Shown here: one piece after another, positions 1-8,161 of the stretch | Numbering within the stretch: position 1 is the stretch's first letter | How the letters are laid out: every line of letters begins with the position of its first letter | Position numbers and translations under genes: made by a program | Notes under the pieces: generated by a model | Told to the model about the DNA's origin: nothing | The model's database searches: none | What the model saw: the letters and a program-made list of their open reading frames with translations, nothing else | Origin: Rhodanobacter spathiphylli B39 | GTDB lineage: Bacteria > Pseudomonadota > Gammaproteobacteria > Xanthomonadales > Rhodanobacteraceae | Assembly (NCBI RefSeq): GCF_000264295.1 | Contig: NZ_AJXT01000005.1 | Coordinates: forward strand, 62,001-126,000 | Direction of reading: 5' to 3' | Length of the DNA stretch: 64,000 nt

Positions 1-765
1 GCGTGGATACACACCTCGGCGACCCTGTCGGTGGCCGGCAACTTCGATCATTTCGCGCGCCAGCTCGGCCTGGACGAGCCGCAGACGCTGAGCCTGGAAA
101 GCCCGTTCGACTATGCGCAGCAGGCCTTGTGCTACCTGCCGTCGGGCTTGCCCGATCCCAACGCGCGCGACTACACCGAGCAGGTGATCGACGCCGTGCT
201 GCCGGTGCTGCACGCATCGAATGGCCGCGCCTTCCTGCTGTTCACCTCGCACCGGGCGCTGCGTCGTGCCGCCGAACTGTTGCAGGACAAGGTGCCGTGG
301 CCGCTGTTCGTGCAGGGCACCGCGCCGCGCCCGCGCTTGCTGGAGGAATTCCGCGCCAGCGGCCACGGCGTGCTGCTGGGCGCGGCCAGTTTCTGGGAAG
401 GCGTCGACGTGGTCGGCGAGGCGCTCAGCGTGGTGGTGATCGACAAGCTGCCGTTCGCTGCGCCCGACGATCCGGTGCTGATGGCGCGCCTTGCCGCGCT
501 CGAACAATCCGGCATCAACCCGTTCATGGGCTGGCAGGTGCCCAGCGCGGTGATCGCGCTGAAGCAGGGTGCCGGCCGCCTGATCCGCAGCGTGCACGAC
601 CGCGGCGTGCTGGTGCTGTGCGACCCGCGCCTCACCGGCAAGGGCTACGGCAAGCTGTTCCTCGCCAGCGTGCCGCCGATGCCGCGCACCCGCGAGCTGG
701 CGGACGTGCAGGCGTTCTTCAGCGACGAGCCGCAGGTGACCGCGAAGGATTCCTCCCGGGCGTAG
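1..765 (+). CDS. dinG: DinG/YoaA-family ATP-dependent DNA helicase, C-terminal part
   Basis: This is the C-terminal 254 residues of an XPD/Rad3-like superfamily 2 helicase; the N-terminal half, with Walker A and any iron-sulfur cysteines, lies upstream of the window. Read in frame from base 1, the protein shows TSATLS (motif III), LLFTSH, the LLGAASFWEGVDV segment (motif V) and QGAGRLIRS (motif VI with the arginine finger), followed by VLCDPR, in the order expected for DinG and YoaA. These enzymes unwind DNA with 5'-3' polarity and help resolve replication blocks and R-loops. An internal GTG at base 31 is not the start, because the conserved TSATLS lies before it. DinG and YoaA cannot be told apart from this half alone. 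Confidence 0.9.
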   Translation, partial: AWIHTSATLSVAGNFDHFARQLGLDEPQTLSLESPFDYAQQALCYLPSGLPDPNARDYTEQVIDAVLPVLHASNGRAFLLFTSHRALRRAAELLQDKVPWPLFVQGTAPRPRLLEEFRASGHGVLLGAASFWEGVDVVGEALSVVVIDKLPFAAPDDPVLMARLAALEQSGINPFMGWQVPSAVIALKQGAGRLIRSVHDRGVLVLCDPRLTGKGYGKLFLASVPPMPRTRELADVQAFFSDEPQVTAKDSSRA

Positions 766-829
766 CGCAGCGAGGTCGAAGGGGATTACCCTGAGCCCGC
801 CCACAACCCGATCGGGAGAACATCGCAAC

Positions 830-1198
830 ATGGCCAAGGTCATCGGACTCGGCGGCATCTTCTTCAAGTCGCGCGATCCCGCGGCGCTCACCGCGTGGTA
901 CGCGAAGCATCTCGGCCTCGATGCCGAAGCATGGGGTGGCGCGCGCTTCGTCGAAGACGAGCAGCGTCCGGGCTACACGCTGTGGTCGCCGTTCGCGGCC
1001 GATACCGAGTACTTCGGCCCCGGCCCGCAAGCGTGCATGATCAACTTCCGCGTCGACGACCTCGACGCGCTGCTGGCGCAACTGCGTGCCGCCGGTGTCG
1101 CGGTGGACGAGCGCGTCGAGGAGAGCGAGTTCGGTCGCTTCGGCTGGATCACCGACCCCGAAGGCGCGCGCGTCGAGCTGTGGCAGCCGCCCCGGTAA
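830..1198 (+). CDS. VOC-family (glyoxalase/bleomycin-resistance fold) protein
   Basis: A 122-residue single-domain protein of the vicinal oxygen chelate superfamily. The N-terminal half has the usual opening of the fold (GGIFFKSRDP, then WYAKHLGL) and the C-terminal half repeats it (INFRVDDLDALLAQL, then ITDPEGARVELWQPP). The glutamate in VELW is the position used as a metal ligand in many members. Substrate cannot be read from sequence; stand-alone proteins of this size are annotated as glyoxalase-like or antibiotic-resistance-like. The ATG at 830 is preceded by GGGAGAACATCGCAAC. It follows the helicase by 64 bp and is co-oriented with it, but nothing suggests a functional link. Confidence 0.85.
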   Translation: MAKVIGLGGIFFKSRDPAALTAWYAKHLGLDAEAWGGARFVEDEQRPGYTLWSPFAADTEYFGPGPQACMINFRVDDLDALLAQLRAAGVAVDERVEESEFGRFGWITDPEGARVELWQPPR

Positions 1199-1230
1199 GC
1201 GTTCGTTTCCTGTCGCAGCGCAACCAGGCC

Positions 1231-1668
1231 ATGAGCCCGACATCGCACCGCGACCGCGAGCGGAACGGCCATCCGGCGGAACCCGACCTGGTCACGGCCC
1301 CCGAACTGCTGCCCGTGCTGGAAGCCCTGCGTCGGCGCGAGCCGATCTTCCACCGGCCGGGATTCGGCAGCCGCCGCGCCGACTTCGAACGCATGGTCGA
1401 GGCGGATTTCTGGGAAGTCGGTGCCTCCGGCCTGCGCTACAGCCGCGCCCATGTCCTCGATGTCCTCGAACACCGCGCCCCCGATCCTGCCGAACACGGC
1501 TGGACAACCCGCGACTTCCACTGCCGCGAGCTCGGCCCCGACACCTACCTGCTCACCTACACCCTGGAGCAGGGCGAACGCGTGAGCCGTCGCAGCACGA
1601 TCTGGCGACGCCGGGCAGATGACTGGGTGATCCTGTTCCATCAGGGAACGCTGGTGGCCGCGTCCTGA
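1231..1668 (+). CDS. DUF4440/SnoaL-like (NTF2 fold) protein
   Basis: A 145-residue protein with the layout of DUF4440 proteins: an opening helix around LEALRRREPIFH, then FERMVEADFWEVGASGL, a hydrophobic core segment DTYLLTYTLEQ, and the closing strands RRSTIWRRRADDWVILFHQG. This fold is a small cone-shaped barrel found in enzymes and binding proteins alike; no catalytic residues can be assigned. The frame is open well upstream (to about 895), but that part overlaps the VOC gene in another frame and is arginine-rich shadow sequence, so the ATG at 1231 just after the VOC stop was chosen. It is probably co-transcribed with the VOC gene, 32 bp apart. Confidence 0.75.
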   Translation: MSPTSHRDRERNGHPAEPDLVTAPELLPVLEALRRREPIFHRPGFGSRRADFERMVEADFWEVGASGLRYSRAHVLDVLEHRAPDPAEHGWTTRDFHCRELGPDTYLLTYTLEQGERVSRRSTIWRRRADDWVILFHQGTLVAAS

Positions 1669-1750
1669 GGCGACCACCCTCAGCTGTTGGCGAACGCGAA
1701 ACCGGTAGTCGCGCCCCATGCTTCCTGTCCAGGCGAAGGAGTTGCTGTCG

Positions 1751-2875
1751 ATGATCCGCAAGCCCCGTGGTGCATGGCTGTTCCTGGCGTTTCTCGCCCT
1801 GAGTGCGGGGACGGCAGCCGCGCACGATGCCGATCCCGAGAACAAGGCGACCTCCACCGCCACGGTGGACACCGGCGTGCTGAAGGGCGCGCCGTACCGG
1901 GTGGACATCCCCGCGCACTGGAATGGCGACCTGGTCATGCAGCTGCACGGTTTCGAGCCGATCGGAACGCCGCGCCCCGCGCCCAGGCCACCCGGCGAGG
2001 AGGCGTCGCCGTTTCTGGCGGCCGGCTACGCGCTGGCGCAGAGCAGCTATGCCTCGCAGGGCTGGGCGGTGGATGACGCGCTGCGCGACAACGAGCGCCT
2101 GCGCGCCTGGTTCGTACGGCGGCACGGCCAGCCCCGGCATACCTACGTCGTGGGTTTTTCGATGGGCGGCTACGTCGTACTGGCCAGCCTGGAGCATCAC
2201 GGCCGGCATTACGACGGCGGGCTGTCGCTGTGCGGTGCCAACGTGCCCGGCACACGCGTGTTCGACGACATCCTGACCTCCGTCGTCGCGTTCGACTACT
2301 TCTTTCCCCGCACGCCCGGCTTGCCGCCGGGTGGCCTCGCCGATCCCGCCGCGCCCGCGCTGGGCCAGATGGAAGTGATGCATGCAGTGGATGCGGCGTT
2401 GCAGACCGACAAACACGCCGCGCAGCTGCTCGCCACGCACCTGCACGTATCGCGCGAACGCCTGGCCGGTGCCATCGGCGTGCATTACCTGGTGTTGCAC
2501 CAGATGCAGCAACGCGCCAAAGGCATGCCGGTCGACAATCGCGCCACGGTGTACGCCGGCTTCGGTGACGATGCGGCCTTCAATCGCGGCGTGCGCCGCT
2601 ACGCCGGCGACCCGCAGGCCATGCGCTACCTGGCCGTGGCCACCTCGCTCAGCGGCAAGATCCACAAGCCGCTGGTGCTGCAGTACAACCACGATGACTT
2701 CCTCATCCCCGTGCGCTACCAGCCGGTGTATCCGGCCATGGTGCAGTCCGCCCACGGCCGCGCGCCGACCCTGCTGCCGTCAGTCGGCGAAGGCCATTGC
2801 GGCTTTGCGCCGGAGCAGATCATGCAGGCATTCCAGACCCTGACCCGCGAGGCCAGCGGCGGGCCCACGGGGTGA
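1751..2875 (+). CDS. Secreted alpha/beta-hydrolase family protein
   Basis: A 374-residue protein with a cleavable signal peptide: basic MIRKPRG, hydrophobic core AWLFLAFLALSAG and a likely cleavage after TAAAH. The mature part is an alpha/beta hydrolase, with the nucleophile elbow VVGFSMGGY (serine near residue 149), an acidic residue in YNHDDFLIP and the catalytic histidine candidate in GEGHCGF near the C terminus. It is expected to act in the periplasm or outside the cell on an ester, amide or similar substrate; the specific reaction is unknown. Start: the ATG at 1751 has AGGCGAAGGAG just upstream and begins the signal peptide; an in-frame ATG at 1718 would put 11 extra residues in front of it. 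Confidence 0.8.
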   Translation: MIRKPRGAWLFLAFLALSAGTAAAHDADPENKATSTATVDTGVLKGAPYRVDIPAHWNGDLVMQLHGFEPIGTPRPAPRPPGEEASPFLAAGYALAQSSYASQGWAVDDALRDNERLRAWFVRRHGQPRHTYVVGFSMGGYVVLASLEHHGRHYDGGLSLCGANVPGTRVFDDILTSVVAFDYFFPRTPGLPPGGLADPAAPALGQMEVMHAVDAALQTDKHAAQLLATHLHVSRERLAGAIGVHYLVLHQMQQRAKGMPVDNRATVYAGFGDDAAFNRGVRRYAGDPQAMRYLAVATSLSGKIHKPLVLQYNHDDFLIPVRYQPVYPAMVQSAHGRAPTLLPSVGEGHCGFAPEQIMQAFQTLTREASGGPTG

Positions 2876-2959
2876 AGACGACCTCGCGCTGACTTCCTCC
2901 CGTCGTGGGCTCCACGGCTATCCCGGGCAGCGGCGCCGTCGAACGCCACGCCGCTCCCT

Positions 2960-4204
2960 TCAGTGCGGTGCCGGCCGGCTCCTGCGCACCCGTCGCGCCA
3001 CCGGCACCAGCGCGAGCAACGACACGATCGCGAAGCCGGCGCCGGCGAGGAAGGTGGCGCGCGAACCGAACGCATCCCACAGCCCGCCGGCCACCACGCT
3101 GGCCACCAGCAGGGCCAGTCCGCTGACCAGGTTGAACATGCCGTACGCCGTGCCGCGCAGGTCGGTCGGTGCCGCGTCGGCGACCATCGCGGCCAGCAGG
3201 CCCTGGGTCATGCCCATGTGCAGTCCCCACAACGCCACGCCCAGCGCCAGTCCAGCCAGTCCGCCGACGAAGGCCAAGGCCAGATCCGACAGCACCAGCA
3301 CCAGCACGCCCAGCGCGAGCAGGCTGCCGTGGTCGAAGCGATCGGCCAGCACGCCGACCGGGTAGGACGACAGTGCATACACCACGTTCAGCACCACCAG
3401 CACCAGCGGAATCAGCACCAGCCCCAGGCCCAGCTCCTGCGCACGCAGCACCAGGAACGCCTCGCTGAAACGGGCCAGGGTAAATACCGCGGCGATCACC
3501 ACCACGCCCCAGTACAGCGGCGGCAGGCGCGCCAACTCGGCGCGCGACAACGGCGAACGCGCCCGCCTGCTGTTCCGGTCGCGCGGCGCATCGTGCACGC
3601 CGAACAGCACCAGCGCGAACGCTGCAAGGCCTGGCACCACCGCGAACCAGAACACCCGCGGGATGTCGTCGGCGGTCAGCCACATCAGGGCGATCGCCAG
3701 CACCGGGCCGAGGAACGCGCCGGTGGTGTCCAGCGACTGGCGCAGGCCGAACGAGGCGCCGCGCAATTCGGCCGGTGCCAGGTCGGCGATCAGCGCGTCG
3801 CGCGGTGCGCCGCGGATGCCCTTGCCGACGCGGTCCACGAAACGCGCCGCGACCACCCAGCCGAGCGTGCTTGCCAGCGGAAAGACCGGCTTGGTGAAAG
3901 CGGCCAGGCCGTAGCCGAGCGCCACCAGCAACTTGCGCCGTCCCAGCCAGTCCGACAGTGCGCCGGAGAACACCTTGGTGATCGCCGCGGTGGATTCGGC
4001 GATGCCCTCGATCACGCCGACCGCCAGCGCCGAGGCACCGAGCGTGCCGACCAGGTACACCGGCAGCAGCGCGTGGATCATCTCCGAGGAGGTGTCCATC
4101 AGCATCGAGACCATGCCCAGCGCCCAGATGCCGGGCGGAATCCGGCGCAGCACGGAAGGCGCTTTCACCGTGGCGCTGCGGGTTGCTTCCAGGGACTGGC
4201 TCAT
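2960..4204 (-). CDS. MFS transporter (drug/metabolite exporter type)
   Basis: A 414-residue major facilitator with about twelve hydrophobic segments. The loop between helices 2 and 3 carries the MFS signature as GALSDWLGRRK, and a second copy appears as GVLADRFDH after helix 8. The stretch VDRVGKGIRGAPRDALIAD is typical of a family of uncharacterised proton-driven exporters. Substrate is unknown. The start at 4204 (MSQSLEA) was preferred because the 54 residues that the open frame adds upstream are arginine/alanine-rich and unlike a membrane protein. The stop lies 84 bp from that of the convergent secreted hydrolase. Confidence 0.85.
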   Translation of the reverse strand: MSQSLEATRSATVKAPSVLRRIPPGIWALGMVSMLMDTSSEMIHALLPVYLVGTLGASALAVGVIEGIAESTAAITKVFSGALSDWLGRRKLLVALGYGLAAFTKPVFPLASTLGWVVAARFVDRVGKGIRGAPRDALIADLAPAELRGASFGLRQSLDTTGAFLGPVLAIALMWLTADDIPRVFWFAVVPGLAAFALVLFGVHDAPRDRNSRRARSPLSRAELARLPPLYWGVVVIAAVFTLARFSEAFLVLRAQELGLGLVLIPLVLVVLNVVYALSSYPVGVLADRFDHGSLLALGVLVLVLSDLALAFVGGLAGLALGVALWGLHMGMTQGLLAAMVADAAPTDLRGTAYGMFNLVSGLALLVASVVAGGLWDAFGSRATFLAGAGFAIVSLLALVPVARRVRRSRPAPH

Positions 4205-4265
4205 CGTGGTGCCTATCGGAATGTCGCGGGTGGCTCGGACCGCCTGGTGGCGGGCAGGGTGCAGG

Positions 4266-4295
4266 CGAGATCGTAACCGCCGAGATCGTAACCGC
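4266..4295. repeat. 15-bp perfect tandem repeat upstream of the MFS gene
   Basis: CGAGATCGTAACCGC occurs twice head to tail between the MFS start codon and the end of the AraC-family gene. It could be a binding site for a local regulator or a simple slippage duplication; nothing in the sequence decides between these. Confidence 0.6.
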
Positions 4296-4393
4296 GCTTG
4301 CCTCAACTCGGGCATCCATGCCGATGCCTGGAGCGCGGCCGCTGCTGCGGCTACTTGCGGCAGCACACTTGCGTGATGCTCCTGCTCAGCCTT

Positions 4394-5293
4394 CTATCCT
4401 TGCGCCCGCGCATACCGCATCGGCGACTGCCCGACGTGGCGGGCGAAGGCGACGCTGAAGGTGCTGGCCGAACTGTAGCCGACGCGTTCGGCTACTTCGG
4501 TCAGTGCGCCTTCCCGGCGCCGCAGCAATTGCTTGGCCAGCGCCATGCGCCAGGCGAGCAGATAGGCCATCGGGGCGATGCCGACGGCGCGGCTGAAACG
4601 TTCGAAGAATGCCGAGCGGGACAGTGCCGCCGCTTTCGCCAGTTGCGCGACCGTCCATGGCCGAGCGGGATTTTCGTGCATTTGCCGTATCGCCTCGGCG
4701 AGACGGGTGTCGGCGAGGCCGTGCAGGAGACCGGGTGACGCAGCCGTCCCCGCGCCGGATCGAAGCGCTTCGATAAACAGCACTTCCAGCAGGCGGGAGA
4801 GGATGACATCGCGTGCGGGGCGACGGGCGCGGGATTCGTCGGCGACAAGCTGCACCACGGCAGCCAGCCTCTTGTCGTCGCGCACGTGCACCAGCCGCGG
4901 CAGCAGCGAAACCAGCAAGGCCGCATCCGGTGAAGCGAAGCTGCAGTGGCCCACCAGCAATCGGACATCGGGCGGACCGGCAGGGTGGCCGAGCCGGAAC
5001 TCGCCATCAGGCATTGGCATCGGCGGTGAGTCGACGTCTTCCGGGGTCAGCGCTTCCTGGCTGGTCATGGTGAAGTTCTGCGCCGCCGGGATCAGCACGA
5101 AATCGCCCGCATGAAGCATGATCGGCGCGTCGTCGTCGACCTTCAGGCGGCACGATCCGTCAATGACCACGCAGTAGAACGGCTGCCCGACTTCCTCGCG
5201 ACGGACACGCCAGCGACCGGCGCCCACCACGACCTTGGAGAAGCGGGCGGCTGGCTGCAGCAGCGTGACAATCTCCGCAAGCGGGTCGATCAT
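4394..5293 (-). CDS. AraC-family transcriptional regulator with cupin-type sensor domain
   Basis: A 299-residue regulator. The N-terminal half is a cupin-like ligand pocket of the AraC_binding_2/Cupin_6 type (SCRLKVDDD, LHAGDFVLIP, then PDVRLLVGHCSF), and the C-terminal 100 residues form the double helix-turn-helix of the AraC family (WTVAQLAKAAALSRSAFFERF and LTEVAERVGYSSASTFSVAF, closing with GQSPMRYARAQ). Proteins of this type often regulate a divergently transcribed dehydrogenase or reductase, which matches the SDR gene that starts 96 bp away on the other strand. The ATG at 5293 follows GCAGGAGTCCTTC; the frame remains open further upstream, but that region holds the divergent promoter. 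Confidence 0.88.
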   Translation of the reverse strand: MIDPLAEIVTLLQPAARFSKVVVGAGRWRVRREEVGQPFYCVVIDGSCRLKVDDDAPIMLHAGDFVLIPAAQNFTMTSQEALTPEDVDSPPMPMPDGEFRLGHPAGPPDVRLLVGHCSFASPDAALLVSLLPRLVHVRDDKRLAAVVQLVADESRARRPARDVILSRLLEVLFIEALRSGAGTAASPGLLHGLADTRLAEAIRQMHENPARPWTVAQLAKAAALSRSAFFERFSRAVGIAPMAYLLAWRMALAKQLLRRREGALTEVAERVGYSSASTFSVAFARHVGQSPMRYARAQG

Positions 5294-5389
5294 GAAGGAC
5301 TCCTGCAAAAGAATAATGGACTTTCTATCATAGCAAGTCCTGACCAACCCGCCTATCGTTTCGACTCCGCCCACCATTACGGAGTCATC
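5294..5389. promoter_or_regulatory. Divergent promoter region of the AraC regulator and SDR gene
   Basis: The 96-bp gap between the two divergent start codons is AT-richer than its surroundings. It contains an inverted repeat, GGACTT at 5318-5323 and AAGTCC at 5335-5340, separated by 11 bp. This is a reasonable operator candidate for the AraC-family protein, although AraC proteins more often bind direct repeats. Confidence 0.5.
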
Positions 5390-6133
5390 ATGAAAACCAT
5401 CCTGATCACCGGCTGCTCGTCCGGCTTCGGCCTCGAGATTGCCCGCCATTTCCTAGACCGCGACTGGAATGTCATCGCCACCATGCGCACGCCGCGCGAG
5501 GACCTGCTGCCCCGCTCCGCACGCCTGCGCGTGCTCCCCCTCGACGTGACCGATCCGCAAAGCATTGCTGCAGCAGTGGACGCGGCGGGGCCGATTGACG
5601 TGCTGGTGAACAACGCGGGGATCGGCGTGTTGAACGCACTGGAGGGCACCACCATGGACATCGCGCGCACGGTCTTCGAAACGAACACGCTGGGCACGAT
5701 CGCGATGACCCGCGCGGTGCTGCCCCGGTTTCGTGAGCGGCGGGCGGGGCGCATCGTGAACATCACCTCCAGTGTGACGCTGAAACCGCTGCCGCTGCTT
5801 TCCGTCTACACCGCCAGCAAGGCGGCCATCAATGCATTCACCGAATCGCTGGCGCTGGAACTGCAGCCGTTTCATGTGCAGGTGAACCTCGTGCTGCCGG
5901 GGCGGGCTCCGGACACGGCCTTTGGCGAGAACGCACGGCCCCTGATGCAGGACGGCTTTCCCGAGGCCTACGACAGCTTTGCGCAGCGGGTTCTTGCGGA
6001 GTCGCGGCAGTCGTCCGAGATCACGCTGTCACGCGACGTGGCCGAAGCGGTGTGGCGTGCGGTGAACGATCCCGCGTGCCCGCTTCGCATTCCCGCGGGT
6101 GCGGACGCGGTGGCGGTGGCCGGGGTGCCCTGA
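5390..6133 (+). CDS. Short-chain dehydrogenase/reductase (SDR)
   Basis: A 247-residue classical SDR. It has the cofactor motif TGCSSGFG near the N terminus, the NNAG motif (VLVNNAGIGVL), the catalytic serine in VNITSSV and the YTASK active-site pair. NAD(P)-dependent oxidation or reduction of an alcohol or carbonyl is expected; the substrate is unknown. An aspartate/arginine at the end of strand 2 (ATMRTPRE) suggests NADPH preference. The ATG at 5390 has GGAG five bases upstream. It is divergent from the AraC-type gene and probably its target. After the active site the protein has LVLPGRAPD where PG is usually followed by a threonine-rich segment, a minor deviation. Confidence 0.88.
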   Translation: MKTILITGCSSGFGLEIARHFLDRDWNVIATMRTPREDLLPRSARLRVLPLDVTDPQSIAAAVDAAGPIDVLVNNAGIGVLNALEGTTMDIARTVFETNTLGTIAMTRAVLPRFRERRAGRIVNITSSVTLKPLPLLSVYTASKAAINAFTESLALELQPFHVQVNLVLPGRAPDTAFGENARPLMQDGFPEAYDSFAQRVLAESRQSSEITLSRDVAEAVWRAVNDPACPLRIPAGADAVAVAGVP

Positions 6134-6266
6134 TCAGGGCCTCGCATGGCGGGTGCGGGTGACACGGCGTTGAATGCCGTCAGCTCCGCGCCGAACATCG
6201 CGCGCAAGCGCGCTCCTGCAGGCAAGGTGATTCGATCGCCGAAGGCGATGGATCACTCGGGGCGGC
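6134..6266. other. Intergenic segment between the SDR gene and the LysR remnant
   Basis: No gene was found in this 133-bp stretch. It contains a short GC-rich inverted segment (GCGCGCAAGCGCGC near 6201-6214) and the near-palindrome GATCGCCGAAGGCGAT. This may be the sequence that originally lay downstream of the LysR gene before the cassette arrived. Confidence 0.5.
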
Positions 6267-6538
6267 GATCACCGCGCCACATCCCACCCCGGCACCGCAA
6301 ACGCATCCACCAGAAAATCCACCAGCCTGCGCGTCTTGATCGGCAGGTGCTTGCGCGACGGATACACCGCGTGGATGCCGAGCGTCATCGTGCTGTAGGT
6401 CGGCAGCAGTTCAACCAGGTCGCCGCGGCGCAGGTCGTCGGCGATGATGAAGTCCGGTTGCAGGATGATGCCCTGGTGGTCCAGCGCGGCGGCACGGCAG
6501 GTGTCGCCGTTGTTGGCGTGGATGCGGGCGTGGGTGCG
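6267..6538 (-). pseudogene. Duplicated 3' end of the LysR gene (remnant)
   Basis: This 272-bp segment matches 8574-8845, the 3' end of the intact LysR gene at 8576-9484, with four mismatches counted by eye and no gaps, at a constant offset of 2307 bp. In translation it gives the last ~89 residues of the regulator (ending in PGWDVAR and the stop codon at 6269-6271), with D for E in the VDAFAVPG segment. It has no start codon, no DNA-binding domain and no plausible promoter, so it is a displaced gene end. Homology stops abruptly at 6538/6539, where the lower-GC lipase cassette begins. Confidence 0.92.
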
Positions 6539-6575
6539 GGTTATCGCGAGTTGTCTGCCCCGGAGGTTTTCGCCA

Positions 6576-7727
6576 TCAACGAACCATCAATTCAGCGGCG
6601 CGCAAGGCCAGCCTGGAAATGACCCGAAAGAGCAGGTCAAATACGTACTGCACGAACGCAACGGTGATATTCATCGTGGCGGTGATGGTGCGGCCCATGA
6701 AACGCATCGCTGCAGACATCAATTGTCGAATCATCCCGGCAAGCTTGATCGACTGCAGGGCGCCACTGTAGAGCAGATGTGCCAGGCGATCGACGATCGT
6801 CGCACCGCCCAGCAGTGCGAGGCCTACGCCGTGACCTATCTGCTTCAATATCCAGTCCAGCGAGGACAGGATCATTCTCAATGCCGTGGCCGACAACATG
6901 ATACTCGGCCCACTGACATCCGCGGCAGCAGCAAGCCAGACTTGAGCAGCTTCGAGGCTGCCCAGCGACGCCTCCCGGATAGGTAACCCGATCCATCCGA
7001 GCGACCCTACCGAGTGCGAGTATGTGGTCATCGAATGTGCGGCGGCGCTGATCACCTTGCCGGGCCCCTTCATGGCATAAGCACGGGATCCATAAGGTGC
7101 ATGGCAATACGGATAGACAGGCACCATCGGCACCAGGTCCGTGTCGTGATATACGCGAAAGATGTTGTTGGTACCAAGCTTGTTGGTCAGATATTCAGCG
7201 TGCTGTCCTACCCCGGCGCGAGGTGCGCCGAAGGTGTACAAGATCAGTCGGCAGCCGGTATCGCCGAGACTATCCGCCAGCAGCGTCGCGATCGCGCCAC
7301 CGAGACTGTGGCCCACAAGATGGATGGTCGATACATTGCGACCACGCAATGCCGACCTTACCTGCGGAAGGATGATTTGCGCGGCCGCCCAAAATCCTGA
7401 GTGAACGCAGAACCCGCTCGGCCCATTCACGCCGCCCAGCCGCGCATTGGTCATCCAGTCGCAGGCACTCAGCATAAATGTTCCTCGAATCGACACGAGG
7501 CATTCGCCTTGCCTGGCACCCTCGCCCCATGCGACGTAACCGAACCCGGTGGTTTTATTCAACGGCGCACCCAGGCCCGTGGTTCCTGTCAACCTTGTGG
7601 CGTCGAGCAACCGAAAGGCGTGACGGGTCAATGGCGCGGCAGCTGCCATGCGACGCATGTCCGTGGAGTCGCGGAGTGTGTAAGCGCTACTGGCGATTTC
7701 GGCTGAATCGGCAGGTGAAAGTTCCAT
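6576..7727 (-). CDS. Lipase class 3 family protein, possible secreted effector
   Basis: A 383-residue protein with an N-terminal lipase_3 (alpha/beta hydrolase) domain of about 250 residues. The nucleophile elbow is LVGHSLGGA (serine near residue 141), the acid is in YHDTDLVPMVP, and the histidine is one of those in AHSMTTYSHS; GAPRAGVG follows the elbow as in family members. The last ~130 residues are rich in hydrophobic and amphipathic helices (from PSIMLSATALRM onward), suggesting membrane contact. No signal peptide is present, so if it is exported it would use a machine such as a type VI system. The ATG at 7727 has GGGAG 8 bp upstream; ATG 7742 and TTG 7769 are alternatives. The partner gene ends 38 bp before. 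Confidence 0.82.
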   Translation of the reverse strand: MELSPADSAEIASSAYTLRDSTDMRRMAAAAPLTRHAFRLLDATRLTGTTGLGAPLNKTTGFGYVAWGEGARQGECLVSIRGTFMLSACDWMTNARLGGVNGPSGFCVHSGFWAAAQIILPQVRSALRGRNVSTIHLVGHSLGGAIATLLADSLGDTGCRLILYTFGAPRAGVGQHAEYLTNKLGTNNIFRVYHDTDLVPMVPVYPYCHAPYGSRAYAMKGPGKVISAAAHSMTTYSHSVGSLGWIGLPIREASLGSLEAAQVWLAAAADVSGPSIMLSATALRMILSSLDWILKQIGHGVGLALLGGATIVDRLAHLLYSGALQSIKLAGMIRQLMSAAMRFMGRTITATMNITVAFVQYVFDLLFRVISRLALRAAELMVR

Positions 7728-7765
7728 GAGCCTGGCTCCCATTGCGTGGTGTTGTCTTGCTGGCG

Positions 7766-8161
7766 TCAAACAGCCTTGCAGATTCCGTAATGCTTTCCTT
7801 CAAAGTCCGGCTCGCGAGAAAGTTCGCACTGCAGACGAAGTGGGTGGCCGTCCAGCTCGGAGTTGAGCTCATAGCTGTTCTTCGTATGGATCCATGCCTC
7901 GTACTCTTTACCGGCGTACGTGATGATGATCGTCTGCGTGATCACCGGTTCATGCGGCACGATTCTGCTAAGGCCCGCTCGTCGTTCGACTATCGCAAAA
8001 TGAAACCGGCCCGATGAATCGCTCAATGCTCGTTGCACGGGCAACTTCTCGTCAAACAACCTCAATTCCTGCCGAATCTCCGCCTCCTCCACTGGCGCGC
8101 CATCCTTCAGCACTACACCAGACACGGGCGAAAACAACACCAGCGAAGTAAACAGACCCAT
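7766..8161 (-). CDS. DUF6795-like protein, possible immunity partner of the lipase
   Basis: A 131-residue protein starting MGLFTSLVLFSPVSG and continuing with GVVLKDGAPVEEAEI, a transthyretin/carboxypeptidase-regulatory-like beta-sandwich opening that matches my recollection of DUF6795 proteins. These are often found next to lipase-type effectors, so an immunity or accessory role is inferred from context. The start ATG at 8161 has GGGGGA upstream. The frame is open for 130 further codons and includes a hydrophobic stretch just before the chosen start (LLVAAALLLVISGGSA), so a TTG/GTG start near 8270-8282 giving a signal-anchor cannot be excluded. Located directly upstream of the lipase, likely in one transcript. 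Confidence 0.65.
   Translation of the reverse strand: MGLFTSLVLFSPVSGVVLKDGAPVEEAEIRQELRLFDEKLPVQRALSDSSGRFHFAIVERRAGLSRIVPHEPVITQTIIITYAGKEYEAWIHTKNSYELNSELDGHPLRLQCELSREPDFEGKHYGICKAV

Noticed and set aside
3-794. Long frame overlapping the helicase end
   Set aside because: Arginine/alanine-rich shadow of the real reading frame; the in-frame DinG motifs are in frame 1.
973-1938. Long minus-strand frame opposite the DUF4440-like gene
   Set aside because: Antisense shadow with typical low-complexity high-GC composition and no domain resemblance.
2963-4276. 437-codon plus-strand frame opposite the MFS gene
   Set aside because: Glutamine/arginine/histidine-rich antisense translation of a membrane protein gene.
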